A stretch of 15,992 nucleotides of DNA from contig JANMDM010000042.1 of NCBI GenBank assembly GCA_031376305.1, forward strand, positions 1-15,992, in the 5' to 3' direction. The notes under the pieces were generated by a model. It was not told the origin of the DNA. It worked only from the letters and a program-made list of their open reading frames with translations, and did not search any database. Source of the DNA: TMP-24 sp031376305. Its GTDB lineage: Bacteria; Pseudomonadota; Alphaproteobacteria; Rhodobacterales; Rhodobacteraceae. The translations under genes were made by a program, and so were the position numbers. Position 1 is the first letter of the stretch. The number at the start of each line of letters is the position of its first letter. Below, in pieces: positions 1 to 5,921 of this stretch.

Positions 1-227
1 AGGCCCTGGGCAAAATGCAGCGTGTTTTCCAAAAGCGTGTCCCGCGCCCGGTCAATGCCATGCAGCAAGGCCAGATCGACGCGGCTGACTTCGGCCACCG
101 GTTCCAGCCGGTCAGGGGTCACATGCCAAACAAACGCCCGCACCGCGCCAAAATCGGGCGCTGGCGCCGGTTCCGGTGCCAGACGGTCCAGCGCTGCGGC
201 GATCCTGGCGAGCGCCTCCTCACTCAC
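1..227 (-). CDS. DUF815-type AAA+ ATP-binding protein (N-terminal part only)
   Basis: Only the first 75 codons are in the window; the gene runs off the left edge. The protein opens MSEEALARIAAALDRL, then a Pro/Ala-rich linker, then FVWHVTPDRLEPV and a segment containing VDLALLHGIDRARDTLLENT. I recognise this last segment as the stretch just before the Walker A motif in DUF815-family ATPases, which often sit next to tatC in Rhodobacteraceae. The Walker A itself lies outside the window, so the ATPase call rests on that resemblance. The GTG start at 227 is chosen because it overlaps the tatC stop in a GTGA arrangement, implying co-transcription and translational coupling with tatABC. The cellular role of this family is not well established. 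A link to Tat export is only inferred from position. Confidence 0.72.
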   Translation of the reverse strand, partial: MSEEALARIAAALDRLAPEPAPAPDFGAVRAFVWHVTPDRLEPVAEVSRVDLALLHGIDRARDTLLENTLHFAQG

Positions 228-1096
228 GGCTTGGGCGTCGCGTCTTCGGCAGCGTCCTCGTCGTCGAACCACAGGCCCTCGGCGCGCAGCTTGGCTTCCT
301 GGGTCTTTTCAATCCGGCGGATAAGAAAGATCGACACTTCGTAAAGCGGGTAGATCGCCGCAAACAGGATCAACTGGCTCATCACATCCGGGGGCGTGAC
401 CACGGCAGCCACGGTCAGGATCGCCACGATTGCATATTTGCGCACCGAGGCGAGGCCCTTGGCGGTAACCAACCCGGCCTTGCCCATCAGCGTCAGCAGC
501 ACCGGCAACTGGAAACACAGGCCAAAGGCCATGACGAATTTCATCGTCAGGCTCAGATATTCCTGAACCGACCCCTGAAAGACGATGCCTGCCGGAACAC
601 TGCTGCCTGTCGTGGCCTTCGCAGCCCCGGTCGCCTGCGGCAAGATCATGCCTTGCTGGAACCCGAGGAAAAAGTTGAAGGCAATTGGCAAGATCACGTA
701 GAAAGCGAAAGTTGCTCCCAGCGCGAACATCACTGGCGAGGCAATGAGGAAGGGTAAAAAAGCCCCCTTTTCGGATTTGTACAGACCCGGCGCCACAAAC
801 CGCCAGAGCTGATAGGCGATGACCGGAAAGGACAGGGCAATCCCACCGAACATGGCAATGCTCATGGCGACAAAGAAGCCTTCTTGCGGCTTGATCAGGT
901 TCAGATTGCAATTCTGTCCGCGCGCTTCCAGCGCACCGCAGATCGGCTGGGAGAGGAAGTCGAAGATCGGGTTCCACACCAGATAACAGGCAAACATCGC
1001 CACCACAAAGGCCAGGATCGACCAGATGATCCGGCTGCGCAATTCGATCAGATGTTCCATCAGCGGCGCGGATGAGTTGTCGATATCGTCGGTCAT
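224..1096 (-). CDS. tatC: Twin-arginine translocase subunit TatC
   Basis: TatC is the polytopic inner-membrane receptor of the twin-arginine translocase; with TatB it binds the RR signal peptide of folded export substrates. The 290-residue product starts MTDDIDNSSAPLMEHLIELRSR. The MEHLIELR stretch (about residues 13-20) is the conserved cytoplasmic N-terminal motif whose Glu contacts the signal peptide. Further hydrophobic segments are spread over the chain, giving the expected six-helix pattern, and the conserved FVAPGLYKSEK loop follows the second helix. The C-terminal tail is acidic (WFDDEDAAED). The ATG start overlaps the tatB stop by four bases (ATGA), and the stop overlaps the GTG of the next gene. 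It is somewhat longer than enterobacterial TatC, owing mainly to an insertion around GALEARGQNCNLN and a longer periplasmic loop. Assignment is secure. Confidence 0.97.
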   Translation of the reverse strand: MTDDIDNSSAPLMEHLIELRSRIIWSILAFVVAMFACYLVWNPIFDFLSQPICGALEARGQNCNLNLIKPQEGFFVAMSIAMFGGIALSFPVIAYQLWRFVAPGLYKSEKGAFLPFLIASPVMFALGATFAFYVILPIAFNFFLGFQQGMILPQATGAAKATTGSSVPAGIVFQGSVQEYLSLTMKFVMAFGLCFQLPVLLTLMGKAGLVTAKGLASVRKYAIVAILTVAAVVTPPDVMSQLILFAAIYPLYEVSIFLIRRIEKTQEAKLRAEGLWFDDEDAAEDATPKP

Positions 1097-1704
1097 ACCA
1101 CGTCGCTTTTCTTGGCTTTGGGCTTGGCTTTAGGCTTGGCGCTTGATGCCGCCACCGGCGGCGGCACGATCTCGGCGGCACTGGCTTTGGCAACAACTGT
1201 CCGCCGGACGGCCTTGCGAACCGGTTTCGCCGCAACCGGGCCGGCGGCCCCGGCATCCGCTGGGACCTGCGGGGTTTTCTTGGGGGCCAACCGCGCGGCG
1301 CGGTCCACCGCCAGCTTGTCGGCCAGAGCCTGGGTTGCCGGACCGCGGGGTTGCGCAGGCGGCACCACGGGTGCGGCGGCCATTCCTGCGGGGGGGGCAA
1401 CGACCGCAGCCTTGCCACCCGGAAGCGTCGGGCTCCATTTCTCGAACTTCGTGGCGGCTGACTCCAAGGCATCCAGCCCGAGACTTTTCTTCGACGTCAT
1501 GTCCTTGACATCTTTAAGCGCATCGCCGACGCCGCTGGCTTTGGCGGCGTCATCCATTGCCCGCTGAAACTCCCGCGCCATGCCGCGCGCCTTGGCGGTA
1601 AATCGACCAAGGGTTTTGAACATGATGGGCAGATCTTTTGGCCCCACCACGATCAGCGCCACAACGCCGATGAGCACAAGCTCACTCCAGCCGATATCAA
1701 GCAT
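1093..1704 (-). CDS. tatB: Sec-independent translocase protein TatB
   Basis: TatB links the TatC receptor to TatA during twin-arginine export. The product is 203 residues. It begins MLDIGWSELVLIGVVALIVVGPKDLP, the hallmark TatB start: a short hydrophobic helix, a conserved Glu, then the GPKDLP hinge. An amphipathic helix follows (about residues 28-70, with FQRAMDDAAKAS). Residues from about 95 on form a low-complexity Ala/Pro/Lys tail ending in repeated PKAK units, as in other alphaproteobacterial TatB proteins. An AAGGGAG-like ribosome-binding site lies about ten bases before the ATG. The gene follows tatA by 47 bases and overlaps tatC by four. A run of eight cytosines on the coding strand (1390-1397) falls inside the tail region. 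Confidence 0.95.
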   Translation of the reverse strand: MLDIGWSELVLIGVVALIVVGPKDLPIMFKTLGRFTAKARGMAREFQRAMDDAAKASGVGDALKDVKDMTSKKSLGLDALESAATKFEKWSPTLPGGKAAVVAPPAGMAAAPVVPPAQPRGPATQALADKLAVDRAARLAPKKTPQVPADAGAAGPVAAKPVRKAVRRTVVAKASAAEIVPPPVAASSAKPKAKPKAKKSDVV

Positions 1705-1751
1705 GCCAAGCCACTCCCTTGCCTGTGTGTTTCAGGCTTCGTGTTTCTGGC

Positions 1752-1964
1752 TCAGGCCTTGTCTTTTTCAACTTCGGGCGTCACATCGCGCGCCTGCTCG
1801 GCGGCTTCGCTTTCCAGTTCGGCGGTGCCATCCTTGACGCCTTTTTTGAAGGCGGTGATGCCCTTGCCGACTTCGCCCATCAGCGACGACACCTTGCCCT
1901 TGCCAAACAGCACCAGCACCACGACACCGACAATCAGAATATGCATCAAACTAAACGAGCCCAT
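1752..1964 (-). CDS. tatA: Sec-independent translocase protein TatA
   Basis: TatA oligomerises to form the transport-active element of the twin-arginine translocase. The 70-residue product starts MGSFSLMHILIVGVVVLVLFGKGK. It has one transmembrane helix (about residues 6-21), the conserved Phe-Gly hinge, an amphipathic helix (KVSSLMGEVGKGITAFKKG), and a short acidic tail rich in Glu and Lys. An earlier in-frame ATG at 2060 exists, but 1964 is preferred: it gives the family-typical N terminus and has a good AAGGAG ribosome-binding site six bases upstream (1971-1976). It is the first gene of the tatABC-DUF815 cluster. In many relatives the chromosome-segregation genes scpA and scpB precede tatA; here a divergent accessory pair lies upstream instead. 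Confidence 0.95.
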   Translation of the reverse strand: MGSFSLMHILIVGVVVLVLFGKGKVSSLMGEVGKGITAFKKGVKDGTAELESEAAEQARDVTPEVEKDKA

Positions 1965-1970
1965 CGGCTT

Positions 1971-1976
1971 CTCCTT
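1971..1976 (-). promoter_or_regulatory. Ribosome-binding site of tatA
   Basis: On the minus strand the sequence reads AAGGAG, six bases before the ATG at 1964. It decides the tatA start against the in-frame ATG at 2060, which would add 32 residues unlike any TatA. Confidence 0.75.
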
Positions 1977-1985
1977 CATGTCTGC

Positions 1986-2002
1986 GGACCCGTTGCGGGT
2001 CC
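1986..2002. other. Perfect 7-bp hairpin just upstream of tatA
   Basis: GGACCCG and CGGGTCC are separated by three bases, about 22 bases upstream of the tatA start codon and close to its ribosome-binding site. In a tat transcript it would form a compact GC-rich hairpin in the 5' leader. No U-run follows on either strand, so it is not a typical intrinsic terminator. Its role is unknown. Confidence 0.45.
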
Positions 2003-2104
2003 CTTGTCCACCGAACGGTGTAATCCGAGTTGCGCGCCATTCAAAGGCCGCCCGGCACATTCTTTTCCAGCCAAGGTCCGATCATCGCCGAATTACCCCG
2101 CCAC

Positions 2105-2126
2105 AGCTGACAGGTTTATGTCAGTT
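2105..2126. promoter_or_regulatory. Operator-like dyad before the small protein/YafY pair
   Basis: CTGACA (2107-2112) and TGTCAG (2119-2124) form a perfect inverted repeat around six bases; one G.T wobble and one A-T pair extend it to 2105-2126. It ends 48 bases before the ATG at 2174. The left half also resembles a -35 box (CTGACA against TTGACA), but I see no good -10 at normal spacing. By position it is a candidate binding site for the regulator encoded at 2529-3200. This is inference from symmetry and location. Confidence 0.4.
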
Positions 2127-2173
2127 GGCATCTGGTATCGCGACAGCACGAAACCTGCAACCGGAGAGATACC

Positions 2174-2497
2174 ATGCAAAACCACCTGACAGCTGAAATC
2201 GTCACCTTTCGCGCCCTGCCCGGCATATCCCGCGAAACCCTGCGCGACCGCGCCGAATCGATTGGCCCCTGGCTGGCAGCTTGTCCCGGCTTTTTGTCGC
2301 GCACCTTGTCGCTGAACGACACTGGCATCTGGACAGATCATATTGTCTGGGCGCATCCCGCGCAGGCAAAAGCCGCCGGGGACAAGATCCTGGCCGAACC
2401 CAGTGCCGCGCCGTTCATGGCCGCGATAGAGGGATCCAGCGTCGCTGTCAGCCATGCGCCCGTCATCATATGGCAAACCGCCTGCGCTGACGCTTGA
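2174..2497 (+). CDS. Small uncharacterised protein, possibly a dimeric alpha/beta-barrel (ABM-like) fold
   Basis: I do not recognise this 107-residue protein with certainty. It starts MQNHLTAEIVTFRALPG and contains GPWLAACPGFLSRTLS, then IWTDHIVWAHPAQAKAAGDKIL, and ends with a hydrophobic strand and VIIWQTACADA. A start with a strand, a region like 'PGF..R.L', then a 'W.DHIVW' strand and an Ala-rich helix resembles antibiotic-biosynthesis-monooxygenase-like ferredoxin-type barrels, but no catalytic residue can be named. It has no signal peptide or membrane segment, so it is probably cytoplasmic. A GGAGAG ribosome-binding site lies just upstream of the ATG. The regulator gene follows 31 bases downstream on the same strand, so the two are probably co-transcribed, perhaps under the 2105-2126 dyad. 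Confidence 0.7.
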   Translation: MQNHLTAEIVTFRALPGISRETLRDRAESIGPWLAACPGFLSRTLSLNDTGIWTDHIVWAHPAQAKAAGDKILAEPSAAPFMAAIEGSSVAVSHAPVIIWQTACADA

Positions 2498-2528
2498 CCT
2501 TGCGGTCACTGCGGGCCAGCCTTGCCCC

Positions 2529-3200
2529 ATGCGCCGCAGTGACCGCCTGTTCGACCTGATCCAGATCCTGCGTGATGGCAGGCTGCACCGTGCCGCAGAT
2601 ATCGCGGCGCGGCTTGAGGTGTCCACCCGCACCATCTGGCGTGACATGGCCACCTTGCAAGCCTCGGGACTGCCCGTCGAAGGGGAACGCGGCGTGGGCT
2701 ATATGCTGACCGCGCCAATCACCCTGCCCCCGGTCGCCCTGACCCTGCAAGAGATGGAGGCGCTGCGGCTGGGCATCGCCCTTGTCGCCAGTGCGGCCGA
2801 CGCCGGGCTGGCCTATGCCGCGCATAGCCTGGGCCAAAAGATCGCCGCCGTGTCGCCCTCGGCCGGGGCGCTGCCGCCCGTCGATGCCTTTGTCTTTGCC
2901 AGCCCCGAAGCGGCGCGCGCGGCGCCACATTTGCCCCTTTTGCGCCATGCCATTCACAGCAGCGAAAAGCTGGATCTGCACTACCGCGACCTTGCCGGCC
3001 GGGAAAGCAAACGGCGGATTAGACCCTTACAACTGGAATATTGGGGGCGGGTCTGGACCTTGACCGCCTGGTGCGAAAACCGAAGAGATTTCAGAAGCTT
3101 CCGCATTGATCTTGTGGTTTCACTCACAACCACCGGCGCCGGGTTCGTTGCCGAACCGGGCAAGCTTTTGGCAGATTACAAGGCGCGATTGGCGGATTAG
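2529..3200 (+). CDS. YafY/WYL-family HTH transcriptional regulator
   Basis: The 223-residue product has the layout of YafY-type regulators. An N-terminal HTH_11 winged helix-turn-helix spans about residues 1-60 (MRRSDRLFDLIQILRDG, then RAADIAARLEVSTRTIWRDM as the recognition part). A middle helical region follows, then a C-terminal WYL domain (about 135-215) with RRIRPLQLEYWGRVW and RDFRSFRIDLV. The canonical W-Y-L triad reads W-T-L here. WYL domains are thought to sense small ligands or nucleic-acid signals; the ligand here is unknown. An upstream in-frame ATG at 2454 is rejected because it overlaps the previous gene and adds residues unlike the family; the start at 2529 gives the standard N terminus, though its ribosome-binding site is poor. 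It probably regulates its own pair. Confidence 0.88.
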   Translation: MRRSDRLFDLIQILRDGRLHRAADIAARLEVSTRTIWRDMATLQASGLPVEGERGVGYMLTAPITLPPVALTLQEMEALRLGIALVASAADAGLAYAAHSLGQKIAAVSPSAGALPPVDAFVFASPEAARAAPHLPLLRHAIHSSEKLDLHYRDLAGRESKRRIRPLQLEYWGRVWTLTAWCENRRDFRSFRIDLVVSLTTTGAGFVAEPGKLLADYKARLAD

Positions 3201-3215
3201 CGCGCCAAGTAAATC

Positions 3216-3635
3216 TTAATCAACCAATCCGAGCTGACGCGCGATACTTGCGGAATCGTAATAGTCCCGCCCCTCGACGACCTTGCCGTCCTTCACCCGC
3301 ATCACGCTGCAATATCGGACGTTGATGGATCGGCCGCTGGCGGGATATTCGCCCAAACTCGAAAGAAGCGTTCCGGTCTGAGTGCCGCGATTGACAAACT
3401 CGACCACCGCCCAATCGCCTTGCACAATCACGTTTGTGACCTTTACTTCTCCATCGGCGAAAGCGGCCCGCCAGCGATGGTAGTCGCGCTTGTAGCCTTC
3501 GGGGCCGGGCAAAAGTTCTCCACGAGCCACGTCTTCGAAGTGGCAGTCGTCCGAAATCACCGTTGCACCGCGGTCAGGATCTCGCAGGTCCCAGGATTCG
3601 TGAAAGATTCTGACGATCCGTTCAACTTCCGTCAT
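3216..3635 (-). CDS. SnoaL-like / NTF2-like domain protein
   Basis: The 139-residue product is a single small domain of the NTF2/SnoaL cone fold. It starts MTEVERIVRIFHESWDLRD, continues with ISDDCHFEDVARGELLPGPEGYKRD, and ends with RYCSVMRVKDGKVVEGRDYYD, the usual last strands of SnoaL-like ester cyclases and related ketosteroid-isomerase-like proteins. This fold has many functions, so the substrate is unknown. A strong ribosome-binding site (GGGAGGTGA) lies just upstream of the ATG, unusual for this window. The gene stands alone: it converges with the regulator gene (15-base gap) and is 138 bases downstream of the ABC ATPase gene. Its base composition looks somewhat less GC-rich than its neighbours by eye, which could suggest acquisition by transfer. 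Confidence 0.82.
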   Translation of the reverse strand: MTEVERIVRIFHESWDLRDPDRGATVISDDCHFEDVARGELLPGPEGYKRDYHRWRAAFADGEVKVTNVIVQGDWAVVEFVNRGTQTGTLLSSLGEYPASGRSINVRYCSVMRVKDGKVVEGRDYYDSASIARQLGLVD

Positions 3636-3724
3636 CGAAGCTCACCTCCCTCATCGCTGTGAACCCGCGTTCAGCCTACCCCATACGCTGCATTTGACCT
3701 AAGTCTTTCAGATAGGGTCTGCTG

Positions 3725-3757
3725 CGGGATCGGAGCGGTTATTGCTCGGGTATCCCG
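3725..3757. terminator. Imperfect hairpin after the ABC ATPase gene
   Basis: CGGGAT (3725-3730) pairs with ATCCCG (3752-3757), and inside it GAGC pairs with GCTC around a seven-base loop, with a small internal loop. It lies just past the ABC ATPase stop, reading on the minus strand. No U-run follows, so termination is only suggested. Confidence 0.3.
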
Positions 3758-3773
3758 TTCCTGTGGCCCGACC

Positions 3774-4859
3774 CTAAACCTGCCGCGGAAACACGAAACA
3801 GCGGTCACGGCGCAGCATCAGCCACATGGCGGTGCCGGGTTTGGGCAGAAACACCGCGGGCACCGTGGCGGTTAACAGCTGGCCACCGTCTTGCATCCGG
3901 AACTCTACAAGGCTGTCGCGGCCCAAGAATCTTGCGCGCTCAACGACGGCACGGGCGGCGCTGCCCTCGACCGCCGTCGGGCTTGGCCCGCGTCCGGCAC
4001 GATCGAAGTCGATTTTCAGGTGTTGGGGGCGGATGACAATATCGACCTCGGTCCCGTCAGCCAACCCTGGGGTCAGAAATTCGCCAAAGGGCGTGGCGGT
4101 AAGCGCCCCATGAACTGTGCCATGCAAAACATTGATATCAGAAAAGAAAGCCGCAGTCGCGCGGTCTGCAGGGGCGTTATAAAGGTTGTAAGGTGCGCCC
4201 CTTTGCACGATGCGGCCCTGACGCATCAGCAAAATCTCGTCCGCCATGCGCATCGCCTCATGGGGTTCATGGGTAACCAACAAGACCGCAGCGCCTTCTT
4301 CTTTCAGCAGGGCAAGGGTATCGTCTCGGATCCCGTCGCGCAGGCGTTCATCAAGGCCCGAGAAAGGTTCGTCCATCAGCAAAATCTGCGGGCGCGGTGC
4401 CAAAGCCCGCACCAGTGCCACGCGTTGCTGCTCGCCTCCCGACAGCTCATGCGGGAACTTCGCGCCAAATCCCGACAGCGAGACGCGTTCCAAAAGCCCC
4501 TCGACACGCCGCATCCGGTCGGCTGCCCGCCGCGGTAAGCCAAAGGCGACATTTTCAGCCACCGACAGATGCGGAAACAGGGCAAAATCCTGAAACATCA
4601 GCCCGATGGCGCGGCGTTCGGGCGGCACCCGGAACAGCGTATCGCAGATCAGCCTGCCATCCACGAAGATCCGCCCGGTATCTTGCATATCGACACCCGC
4701 AATCATCCGCAGTGTCGTCGATTTACCGCACCCCGATGGGCCTAGCAGGCAGGTGACCTGCCCTGGCTGGATGGTGAACGACACATCATCCACCACCCGC
4801 CGCCCGCCAAACTGGCGGGTCAGGTTCTGCACGTCCAGACGTGGCGTCGGCTCATTCAC
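3774..4859 (-). CDS. ABC transporter ATP-binding protein, FbpC-like (ferric iron/polyamine class)
   Basis: The 361-residue protein is a complete importer ATPase. It has Walker A GPSGCGKST (residues 40-48), the Q-loop in IGLMFQDFALFPH, the signature LSGGEQQ (139-145), Walker B ILLMDEP (159-165), the switch His in LVTHEP (197), and a C-terminal TOBE-type region (about 230-360) with VIRPQHLKIDF. This layout matches the iron(III)/spermidine-putrescine/sulfate ATPase class, most like FbpC. It acts on the cytoplasmic face with two permease domains and a periplasmic binding protein. None of these partners is in the window, so the substrate cannot be assigned. The start is GTG at 4859, without a clear ribosome-binding site; it forms a GTGA overlap with the stop of a short open frame behind the SDR gene. 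The SDR gene lies 84 bases upstream on the same strand and may share a transcript. Confidence 0.92.
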   Translation of the reverse strand: MNEPTPRLDVQNLTRQFGGRRVVDDVSFTIQPGQVTCLLGPSGCGKSTTLRMIAGVDMQDTGRIFVDGRLICDTLFRVPPERRAIGLMFQDFALFPHLSVAENVAFGLPRRAADRMRRVEGLLERVSLSGFGAKFPHELSGGEQQRVALVRALAPRPQILLMDEPFSGLDERLRDGIRDDTLALLKEEGAAVLLVTHEPHEAMRMADEILLMRQGRIVQRGAPYNLYNAPADRATAAFFSDINVLHGTVHGALTATPFGEFLTPGLADGTEVDIVIRPQHLKIDFDRAGRGPSPTAVEGSAARAVVERARFLGRDSLVEFRMQDGGQLLTATVPAVFLPKPGTAMWLMLRRDRCFVFPRQV

Positions 4860-4943
4860 TTGGCTGCCCCACTTGCCCGATCAAAACCCTCGGGCTTTCG
4901 GATCGGATAGCAGGGCAAAGCCTTTTCGGCAAGCAACAGCGGC

Positions 4944-5723
4944 TCACAGCGTGCTGTTCATCGCACCGCCGTCCAGCAGGATGTTCTGACCAACGATAAA
5001 GCCTGCATGCTGTGAACAGAGAAACGCGCACATCGCCCCGAATTCCGCCGCCGTGCCATAGCGCCCGGCCGGAATCGTGGCGGCACGCTGCGCCACCGCT
5101 TCTTCCAGCGTGATCCCCTGCGCCCTGGCCACAGGGGTATCCAGCGATATGGCCCGGTCGGTGGCATGGATCCCCGGCAGCAGATTGTTGATGGTGACGC
5201 CATGCGGGGCGACCTGCCGCGCGGTGCCCCCGACATAGCCGGTCAGCCCCGCCCGCGCGGTATTCGACAGCCCCAGCTGCGGTACCGGCGCCTTGACCGA
5301 TTGCGAGGTGATATTGACCACCCGCCCCCAACCCCTGGCAATCATCCCCGGCAACAGCGCCTTCATCAGCGCTATGGGCGTCAGCATATTGGCGTCGATG
5401 GCCCGGATAAAATCCTCGCGCTCCCAGTCCGACCAAAGACCCGGAGCCGGGCCCCCGGCATTGGTGACCAGGATGTCAACGTTTCCGGCTGCGGCCAATA
5501 CCTCGGCCCGGCCCAGCTCAGAGGTGATGTCAGCAGCAACAGCGATCACCGTCACGCCATAGCGGTCGCGCACGGCGCTGGCGGTGTCGGCCAAAGCCGC
5601 TGCCCCGCGCGCATTGAGGATCAGGTTGACACCCGCCTCAGCCAGTGCCTCGGCGCAACCGCGCCCCAAACCTTTCGATGCAGCGCATACCAATGCGGTC
5701 TTGCCGCGAATACCCAGATCCAT
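4944..5723 (-). CDS. Atypical short-chain dehydrogenase/reductase (SDR) family protein
   Basis: The 259-residue protein has the Rossmann features of classical SDRs: a Gly-rich nucleotide loop CAASKGLG (13-20) after a TALV strand, an ADIT acidic turn, NAGG (88-91), and VNITSQSVK (136-144) around the usual catalytic Ser. The expected YxxxK is absent: the region reads GLSNTARAG (151-159), with Leu at the Tyr position and no Lys. I recall an SDR subgroup annotated as 3-oxoacyl-ACP-reductase-like with LSN.xR here, so this may be family-typical rather than damage. Catalysis, if any, must differ from the textbook triad; the substrate is unknown. The start at 5723 is chosen for its GGAAAG ribosome-binding site and standard N terminus; the frame is open back to 5810. 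A promoter candidate lies at 5845-5872. Confidence 0.88.
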   Translation of the reverse strand: MDLGIRGKTALVCAASKGLGRGCAEALAEAGVNLILNARGAAALADTASAVRDRYGVTVIAVAADITSELGRAEVLAAAGNVDILVTNAGGPAPGLWSDWEREDFIRAIDANMLTPIALMKALLPGMIARGWGRVVNITSQSVKAPVPQLGLSNTARAGLTGYVGGTARQVAPHGVTINNLLPGIHATDRAISLDTPVARAQGITLEEAVAQRAATIPAGRYGTAAEFGAMCAFLCSQHAGFIVGQNILLDGGAMNSTL

Positions 5724-5731
5724 GCCACTTT

Positions 5732-5753
5732 CCTTTTGATTTGACCCTTTTGA
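5732..5753. repeat. Short direct repeat in the SDR leader
   Basis: CCTTTTGA occurs at 5732-5739 and again at 5746-5753, 14 bases apart (TCAAAAGG on the minus strand). The copy nearer the gene runs into the SDR ribosome-binding site. It could be an accident of a short A/G-rich leader. Confidence 0.35.
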
Positions 5754-5782
5754 CCCATTCGGGCCTTTTCGCGCCCTTGCTT

Positions 5783-5860
5783 TAGTGGCCAGGAGTTGCC
5801 GGACCGGCAATCAGAAAAACCAAATCAAGCCGCGTTACCTGGCCATTATACATTTGGTTT
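5783..5860. promoter_or_regulatory. Cluster of three inverted repeats between divergent SDR and Hint genes
   Basis: Three dyads lie in 78 bases. (a) TGGCCAGG (5786-5793) pairs with CCTGGCCA (5838-5845), extending to 11 pairs with one wobble. (b) TTGCCGG and CCGGCAA (5796-5810) are symmetrical around a single A. (c) AAACCAAAT (5817-5825) is repeated inverted as ATTTGGTTT (5852-5860), 35 bases centre to centre. Dyads a and c interleave, so as RNA they would be mutually exclusive or form a pseudoknot. As DNA they surround the proposed minus-strand -10 box. This reads best as a multi-site operator region controlling the SDR gene and perhaps the divergent Hint gene. Confidence 0.5.
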
Positions 5861-5872
5861 GTTCCTTGATAA
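5845..5872 (-). promoter_or_regulatory. Candidate sigma-70-type promoter for the SDR gene
   Basis: On the minus strand a perfect -10 box TATAAT (5850-5845) stands 16 bases from TTATCA (5872-5867), which matches TTGACA at four of six positions. Transcription would start near 5838, giving a leader of about 115 bases to the ATG at 5723. One arm of dyad a covers the region from the last -10 base to the start site; one arm of dyad c fills the spacer. Confidence 0.5.
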
Positions 5873-5921
5873 CCATGATCGTGCAATCTTGCCGCGCGGA
5901 CCATTCAACCCGACGGAAATC

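Noticed and set aside
176..757. 193-codon plus-strand open frame opposite tatC
   Set aside because: It is antisense to the well-conserved tatC, with no recognisable domain.
1111..1142. Near-tandem 12-base repeat in tatB
   Set aside because: It encodes the PKAK repeats of the lysine-rich tail and is a normal low-complexity coding repeat, not a mobile or CRISPR repeat.
309..1472. 387-codon minus-strand open frame running through tatB and tatC
   Set aside because: It is an alternate frame of two secure genes. Its Pro/Arg-rich, low-complexity translation is a product of high GC content.
5796..5921. Longer N terminus for the Hint protein (ATG at 5796)
   Set aside because: The extra 42 codons lie within the inverted-repeat regulatory region and look non-coding; the ATG at 5922 has a better upstream site.
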